NCBI GenBank assembly: GCA_046760785.1
Contig: JBHIET010000003.1
Location: 17,696 to 81,695, forward strand
DNA from: JBHIET01 sp046760785
Lineage (GTDB): Bacteria > Chloroflexota > Anaerolineae > B4-G1
Reading direction: 5' to 3'
DNA length: 64,000 nt
Shown here one piece after another: positions 59,289 to 64,000 of the stretch (the first letter of the stretch is position 1; each line of letters opens with the position of its first letter). The notes under the pieces were generated by a model. That model ran no database searches. It worked only from the letters and a program-made list of their open reading frames with translations, and was not told the DNA's origin. The position numbers and the translations under genes are program-made.

Positions 59289-61801
59289 GGCAGGCGGACC
59301 TCCCGTTGCAGCGCCGAGTTGGGGGCGAGGGAGCCGTCGGGCAGGCGTATCGGCAGCCGCTCCTGAGATACTGCGTCGTACAGCCCCATAGAGAGCGTGT
59401 AGGTGCCTGCCGGTAGCCCGTATGTGTCCAGGCTCACCAAATCGCTCACAATCTCACCCTTGCGCCAGGCAGAGGTCGGCGCCGTCCAATCGCGGGGCAT
59501 CGTGTCCACTTGGCCAACCAACGTTCCCTCACCATCGAAGAGGTGTACGAACAATACGTAATCCCGGCCGAGGTCCTGCTGCGCGCGCCAGTCGAACTGG
59601 AGGTGCAGCATCTGATCGCCGGGCAGAAAACTCATCCGGGTCAAAACAACCTGGTCGTCGAAGGTCGCGACCGGTCCCGCGCCGTTCCCTGAGGCAAGAG
59701 GGAGGATCAGGACGCTGCCGACATCCCGTCTCAGAGACCCTTCGGGTTTCGGAAAACCCAAAGGGTCTAGCCGGACCTGTAGCCGATAGGGGCCTGGCGG
59801 CAAATCGGCGGGTAGTTCATACTGACCGAGACCAAAATCGCCCGCCTGCCACGTTTCCGTGGGCCAGCCCGCAACCAGCTCACCTTCGACGATTTGGGCT
59901 GCGCGGCCGTCGGGACCAACCAGCGCCCAGCGCACGCGGTAGGGGTGACCGGGGCTTTGGGCGGCGACCCACGCCACCCGCAGCGACAACGACTCCCCGG
60001 TGTGCGGATAGCGGGTATCCAGTCGCGCGTAAGCCAGTCCTAGCGCATCGCTCACCGGCAGCGGAATCAGCAGATCCTCCCCTGATACAGGGCGAGTCCG
60101 GTACACGATGATCTGCTCGTCCTCGTAGAAAGGATTGTAGGGAAGATACAGCCGCCAGGCTTGAATCTGCTGAATCGTCAAGAAACGGCGGTGCAGCACC
60201 AGATACCGCACGCCAGCGTCCGCCAGCGCGGCCAGGTGACGCGATACGTCGTCGCCGGGCGACTCCTGGTCACCGCCGGTGAAGGCCGAGAGGATGGGAT
60301 GCCGGTCAATAAAGGCATACGCGCCTGGCGGCGTGCGGGCGACGATTCCCCCGACGATTGGCTTCTGATGCACGGTCTGATAGAACATGCTCAGCCGGCG
60401 CAGCTCGAGCTGGCGCACCGGGACGTCGGCCAGGGCGAAGGTATCCGGGTCCTGGCGAAGTTGCTCGTAGAACTGGGGAACGTTGACAGGGGTGGTCGGG
60501 AACGGCCAGGGCAGGAACTCAAACAGCACCAGCCCAGATAGCCCCACCACGATCCAGGGTCGCGCCGAAGGGCAGGCCCGCTGCACCAGCCACGCCACAC
60601 CCAGCGCGGCGAGAACGGCAAGCCCCAGCGTCGTCATGACCGTGAAGCGGGTGGGGTCGCGGACGAATTTGGCGAGGGGGAGGAGCCAGGGCTGCAGCGG
60701 CCGCCGGCTGAGCACGCCGTTGAAACGGACGTAGGCCCCCAGCGACATTGAGAAGAACACCAGCGTGGAAAGCGCCCAGAACCAGACCGGGCCCGCTTTG
60801 GACCGACGCCGGGCGACGGTTACGACAGCGCCGAGCAGCGCCAGCGCCAGCGTTGCGTAGCCCAGAAACACCTGCCTGCGCCCGATGCGCCGGTGTAGCG
60901 GTGTGACCAAAGGGCCGAGCAAAGGATGCAAGCGGCTGGGCACGAAGAACGTCAGGACGTCAATGTCGTTCTCGCCGCGGTAAGGCACCAGCGCTTCATC
61001 TTGTACCCCCCCCTGCGAGGAGGGGAGTCCCCTCAGCAGGGGAAAGAGGAACGGGCCAATCACAATCAGCGTGACGACGCCCATCAGACACAACGTGGCC
61101 CAACGGATCCGCTCGCGCTCCCACACGAGCAGATAGAGCAGATAGAAGCCCAGCCACAACAGGGAAAACAGCAACAGGTGCCAACTGGAAAGCGCCGTCA
61201 GGGCCAGGAACAGCGCGGCCAGCAAGCCGTGTCGAAAGGGACACTTCCCACGAAACAAGCGGATGACGAACAGAATCCAGAGCGGAATCCACTGAGTGGT
61301 CAGGGCAATCAGGTGAGAGCTTTGGTCAATGTGGTAGGTGGAAAAAGCGAAAATCAGACCGGCGACCAAGCCCGCGCTCGGGCTGCCCGTCACGTGCCTG
61401 GCCAGTGCGTACATGCCCAACCCGCTGAGAAGGTAAGCAAGAAGAACCGTTACGTTGTGCGCTCCGATAGGTCCGACCAGTGGCTCCAGCAGCAAGGCGA
61501 TAGCGGTGTTGACGTGGCTGAAACTGTGGTAGACCAGGCTGACGCCGAGAGGGTAGAACAGCATGTCCGTGTGATACAGGTCGAGACCCTCACGTAGGGC
61601 TGTCTTGGTCCACCAGGTGGCCCAGGGGCGCGCCCAGACGTCATAGTCGCCCCCTGCCAGGTGGGTGGTCAGTTGCGCTGGGAGCGGATAGGTGATTACC
61701 AGGGTCAGACAGAGAAACACAGCCAGAACCGGCCAGTTCGATGTGTTGACATATTGCGTGAAACGTGATACGTATTGCGTGTTGCGTGTCGCGTGTTGCA
61801 T
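59285..61801 (-). CDS. YfhO-like large membrane protein (paralogue 2)
   Basis: The 838-residue protein has the same layout as the gene downstream: polytopic part (25-440) with YDVWARPWATWWTKTALREG and FYPLGVSLVYHSFSHVNTAI, a middle extracytoplasmic domain (QTVHQKPIVGGIVARTPPGA) and two C-terminal beta-rich modules (VAWVAAQSPGHPYRVRWALV; FDWRAQQDLGRDYVLFVHLF, SAWRKGEIV). The N-terminal 20 residues (MQHATRNTQYVSRFTQYVN) come from a period-7 array, and no better start is visible before the first helix. It overlaps paralogue 1 by four bases. The substrate is unknown. Confidence 0.75.
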   Translation of the reverse strand: MQHATRNTQYVSRFTQYVNTSNWPVLAVFLCLTLVITYPLPAQLTTHLAGGDYDVWARPWATWWTKTALREGLDLYHTDMLFYPLGVSLVYHSFSHVNTAIALLLEPLVGPIGAHNVTVLLAYLLSGLGMYALARHVTGSPSAGLVAGLIFAFSTYHIDQSSHLIALTTQWIPLWILFVIRLFRGKCPFRHGLLAALFLALTALSSWHLLLFSLLWLGFYLLYLLVWERERIRWATLCLMGVVTLIVIGPFLFPLLRGLPSSQGGVQDEALVPYRGENDIDVLTFFVPSRLHPLLGPLVTPLHRRIGRRQVFLGYATLALALLGAVVTVARRRSKAGPVWFWALSTLVFFSMSLGAYVRFNGVLSRRPLQPWLLPLAKFVRDPTRFTVMTTLGLAVLAALGVAWLVQRACPSARPWIVVGLSGLVLFEFLPWPFPTTPVNVPQFYEQLRQDPDTFALADVPVRQLELRRLSMFYQTVHQKPIVGGIVARTPPGAYAFIDRHPILSAFTGGDQESPGDDVSRHLAALADAGVRYLVLHRRFLTIQQIQAWRLYLPYNPFYEDEQIIVYRTRPVSGEDLLIPLPVSDALGLAYARLDTRYPHTGESLSLRVAWVAAQSPGHPYRVRWALVGPDGRAAQIVEGELVAGWPTETWQAGDFGLGQYELPADLPPGPYRLQVRLDPLGFPKPEGSLRRDVGSVLILPLASGNGAGPVATFDDQVVLTRMSFLPGDQMLHLQFDWRAQQDLGRDYVLFVHLFDGEGTLVGQVDTMPRDWTAPTSAWRKGEIVSDLVSLDTYGLPAGTYTLSMGLYDAVSQERLPIRLPDGSLAPNSALQREVRLP
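61751..61799. repeat. Period-7 array at the start of paralogue 2
   Basis: GTGAAAC/GTGATAC/GTATTGC/GTGTTGC/GTGTCGC units, seven in all. The start codon ATG is the RC of the last degenerate unit (GCAT). Confidence 0.85.
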
Positions 61802-61806
61802 CTAAA

Positions 61807-63528
61807 TCAGTTCTCACAAGCGTCTGGCGTCACAACGTACACCGTCGTCTGCACTTGCAGGGTGTAGCGGCCATCTGCCTTCACACGCTCCCACTCATCT
61901 TGCCTGAGAAGAGAGCGTTTGAGCCAGCCCCCCGTATCATACAGATCAACGTACATCACCTCACGAGTGACCGGGGTGAGCAGGTCGCTCATCCCGTCCG
62001 CGTAGATCCACCAAACCGGCTCCCCCCACGGTGTTCCCTCAAACGCGACTACGTACCGGACACCGCTCGCGCGAATCTCCTCTCGCAGGGCCGCGATGTT
62101 TTCCGATGAGGGTTCCTGCAACAGAGCCGATGGCATAGAGAGGTCCGCAATGCGTGTACCGGGTTGCAGGTCGTGCGTGCCCAGATACCAGGTGAGTGCC
62201 CAGGGGCCGAATTGATCCCAGAAGTTGATCAGGTAGACCCGCTCCCCCGGTGGAATCTGAGCCTGGATCCATGCCGCCAGGTCGTTCAACTTGGGGTGGG
62301 TTTCGTACGCCACTTCCATCAGCGACGGGTATGTTCTGAAACGGTCAGACAACACAGGTACAGCCATAATCAAGCTCACAACGAGCAAGATGGCGACGAT
62401 GCCCCACCACTTGTTGAGCGACGATTGACGGTAGCATTCAAGACACCAGGTCAGCATCGCGCCGGTCAACACGTGGGCGGCCGGCACGAACGTGGCGATG
62501 AAGCGCGGGTCTTTGGGGAAGTTGAGCGTCATTTCGCCCACACCCACACCGAAGTAGATCAGAAGCAGGCGCAAGCGCGGGTCGCGCCAGCGGCTGGCCG
62601 CCCAGACGACGCCGATCAAGGTCACCAGAGCAAAGAGCGGCGACGGGGTGTGGTGAAACGTGATGCTGCGTGGATAGAACAACAGAGTCTCCAAGTTCCA
62701 TGATCGGTGCGCAGGCTGGGCCGTGGCGTAGGACCAGAACTCGGCAATTTTGTACGGCCTGGCAAACCAGAAGAGCATAGCCAGGGCAAACGGGCCCAAG
62801 AGCCATATCCAGCGGCGCGTGAAGCGTGTTGCGTGTTGCGTGTTGCGTGTTGCGTGCCAGAGTAGAGAGGCTTCCATCAGAATAACCGTTGCCAGGGCCG
62901 GAAGACCGTAGGTGTACTTCGTCAGGAACGTGACCAGCAGCATCAGGCTCGTACCGGCGAGCCGCCAGGGTGTTGGCTCCTTGATGGCCCCGAGGTACAG
63001 CCACAGCATTCCGAAGCTGGCCAGCAAGCCCGGCACTTCCATCATGACCAGCGCAGACCCGATCAGGAGTGGCTGCGAAGTCAGCGTCAACCCTACAGCA
63101 GTGAAACCGATCAGCCAACCCCATCCTTCGTCCAGTTGCCGACTTGTCTGGTAGATCATCAGCAGCGCCGGTGGCAGGCAGGCGAGGCTGAACAGACGCG
63201 CCACCAGTGGCGACGCGCCAAAGAGCAAAAACGTTGCCGCTTTCAGCACTGAGAACGCCGGGGGGTAAAAGCCCTGCTGATAAAATGTGCGGGCGAATGT
63301 TTTGAGATCGCCGGCACGCAGGTCGAGCGCCATCGCCAATCCACTGTTGGCGTGAATCGCTTCGTCTGAGTCGAAAGGGTAGTCACGGTAGGTCCAGATG
63401 GTCCGGGCGATCATCACGACCACCAGACCGACGAACAGAACCAGGACGAGTGAAGCAACTCGAGGAGGGATGGGGGATGTGGAACGTGGGGTGTGGGATG
63501 TGAGATTAGAGATTGGAGATTGGGTCAT
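61807..63528 (-). CDS. PMT-like GT-C membrane glycosyltransferase
   Basis: The 573-residue protein has a first helix (about 25-45), the catalytic-type motif PFDSDEAIHA (D53, D55, E56) in the first outer loop, about ten further helices to residue 390 and a soluble C-terminal domain (400-560) without the beta-rich module of its neighbours. A Q-E-G-F-Y-P-P block (QQGFYPPAFSVLKA) follows, as in PMT-family proteins. Residues 1-20 (MTQSPISNLTSHTPRSTSPI) are from a period-7 array, and the loop HATRNTQHATRFTRR from another. Sugar and acceptor are unknown. Confidence 0.8.
   Translation of the reverse strand: MTQSPISNLTSHTPRSTSPIPPRVASLVLVLFVGLVVVMIARTIWTYRDYPFDSDEAIHANSGLAMALDLRAGDLKTFARTFYQQGFYPPAFSVLKAATFLLFGASPLVARLFSLACLPPALLMIYQTSRQLDEGWGWLIGFTAVGLTLTSQPLLIGSALVMMEVPGLLASFGMLWLYLGAIKEPTPWRLAGTSLMLLVTFLTKYTYGLPALATVILMEASLLWHATRNTQHATRFTRRWIWLLGPFALAMLFWFARPYKIAEFWSYATAQPAHRSWNLETLLFYPRSITFHHTPSPLFALVTLIGVVWAASRWRDPRLRLLLIYFGVGVGEMTLNFPKDPRFIATFVPAAHVLTGAMLTWCLECYRQSSLNKWWGIVAILLVVSLIMAVPVLSDRFRTYPSLMEVAYETHPKLNDLAAWIQAQIPPGERVYLINFWDQFGPWALTWYLGTHDLQPGTRIADLSMPSALLQEPSSENIAALREEIRASGVRYVVAFEGTPWGEPVWWIYADGMSDLLTPVTREVMYVDLYDTGGWLKRSLLRQDEWERVKADGRYTLQVQTTVYVVTPDACEN
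62818..62857. repeat. Period-7 array inside the 61807 gene
   Basis: GTGTTGC units, about five, translated as HATRNTQHATRFT between two helices. Confidence 0.85.
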
Positions 63529-63532
63529 TGGG
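63470..63532. repeat. Period-7 arrays at the start of the 61807 gene
   Basis: GTGGGAT/GTGGAAC/GTGGGGT units followed by GAGATTA/GAGATTG units. They encode the first 20 residues, and the overlap with the upstream stop. Confidence 0.8.
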
Positions 63533-64000
63533 TTTCTACAGAGATTGTGGTCAGCGGGACGGCGTCGGTGCCGTCGGGTGCAGTGAGCCGCTCGCCCTTC
63601 GACAGGCTCAGGACACCGCCGCCAGGGACGTACAGGCCGGCGAAGAGGGTGTAGTCGCCCGCCGGTGCATCAGGCGGGATGGTGAGCACACGCACATCTT
63701 CGATGTACTCACCGGGCAGCCAGCCGGTGGTGGGGCGGGTCCAGTTGGCGGGGATGCCGTCGGATTGAGCGACTAGATTCCCCTCTGGGTCGAGCAGGTG
63801 CAGGAAGGCGTGGTAGGAGGTGTGGGTCTCCGCTTCGGCACGCCAGACGAGGGTGGTGGTGAGCGGGTGACCGGGGGACAGGGTGACGGGGGGACAGGGT
63901 GACGGGGAGACAAGGTGACAAGGTGACAGGGTGACCCCCACGAGAGTGGCGGTGTCGCCTAGACAGGCACCTATTGCTATGTCCACCGGGAGTGGAGTGA
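63525..64000 (-). CDS. Beta-rich exoprotein, 5' part outside the window
   Basis: The last 158 residues of a protein that continues past the right edge. It is very similar to the C-terminal third of the 49416-50894 product (PVDIAIGACLGDTATLVG, VWRAEAETHTSYHAFLHLLD, WLPGEYIEDVRVLTIPPDAP). The two copies differ by an extra eight residues from three additional 8-nt units, and this copy lacks one dispersed element. The stop overlaps the start of the 61807 gene by four bases. By analogy the whole protein should be a membrane-anchored, non-catalytic module protein. Confidence 0.75.
   Translation of the reverse strand, partial: TPLPVDIAIGACLGDTATLVGVTLSPCHLVSPSPCPPVTLSPGHPLTTTLVWRAEAETHTSYHAFLHLLDPEGNLVAQSDGIPANWTRPTTGWLPGEYIEDVRVLTIPPDAPAGDYTLFAGLYVPGGGVLSLSKGERLTAPDGTDAVPLTTISVETQ
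63594..63613. repeat. Dispersed TCGAAGGG/CTGAGC element inside a coding region
   Basis: GCCCTTCGACAGGCTCAGGA, translated as VLSLSKGE, at the position equal to 49485-49506 in the paralogue. Confidence 0.75.
63866..63937. repeat. Period-8 array, expanded copy
   Basis: GGGTGACG/GGGGGACA/AGGTGACA units, translated as TLSPCHLVSPSPCPPV and on to TLSPGHPL. About three units longer than 49787-49824. Confidence 0.8.

Noticed and set aside
1..64000. tRNA or rRNA genes
   Set aside because: Apart from the tRNA-like ends of tmRNA, I saw no cloverleaf-type sequence or rRNA block; a covariance search would be needed to be certain.

Overview
The window looks like chromosomal DNA from a GC-rich Chloroflexota bacterium, probably an Anaerolineae-like lineage. 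This is inferred from gene content: long GAF/PAS sensor kinases, V4R and roadblock proteins, NACHT-formylglycine-enzyme-like debris, large PMT/YfhO-type membrane proteins, and a DnaB/DnaD/DnaC-like replication set. No 16S rRNA or other definitive taxonomic marker is present. Nearly every gene is on the minus strand.

Layout. (1) 0-3 kb: a GT2 glycosyltransferase and a three-gene operon (roadblock, V4R, response regulator with a degenerate GGDEF domain) behind a TTGACA/TAGTCT promoter. (2) 3.3-12.9 kb: housekeeping and orphan genes, namely a small unknown protein, a zinc alcohol dehydrogenase, a cysteine synthase with a long structured leader, hypE, a decayed locus of NACHT/FGE, GxxExxR and reverse-transcriptase remnants, tmRNA (ssrA), a secreted subtilisin-like protease with a GLSWAD-repeat tail, a membrane-anchored unknown and an EamA transporter. 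(3) 12.9-40.8 kb: a roughly 28-kb block of co-oriented signalling genes that could be one operon from a consensus promoter at 40.85 kb. In transcription order it has two single-domain response regulators, a Cache-HAMP-GAF histidine kinase, three membrane GAF sensors without kinase domains, a ParA-type ATPase, two more kinase-less membrane GAF sensors, a soluble kinase of about 3,280 residues (3 PAS, about 14 GAF, HisKA, HATPase, 2 REC), a threonine-synthase-like enzyme fused to a receiver domain, and a REC-histidine kinase. (4) 41-47.4 kb: a membrane protein, a GIY-YIG protein, then a replication neighbourhood (tandem DnaC-like ATPase, DnaD, HEPN/MNT pair, DnaB, bifunctional-nuclease-domain protein). 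(5) 47.4-64 kb: a tightly packed run of large membrane glycosyltransferase-like proteins, most with C-terminal extracytoplasmic beta-rich modules and 4-nt overlaps.

The second theme is repeats. Imperfect tandem arrays of period 7 (also 8 and 9) occur at gene starts, between genes and inside coding regions, where three units keep the frame and encode peptides such as HATRNTQ. A dispersed element (consensus CTGAGC...TCGAAGGG) and a double-hairpin element also lie inside genes. Two paralogous genes in region 5 differ by exactly three 8-nt units and by one dispersed element, so these sequences appear to be remodelling proteins.

The most unusual items are the threonine-synthase/REC fusion beside the giant kinase, the ParA-containing kinase-less sensor array, the in-frame short-repeat system, the attenuator-like leader of the cysteine synthase, and the retroelement/NACHT-FGE graveyard beside tmRNA. 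All functional statements are read from sequence; no database search was possible.
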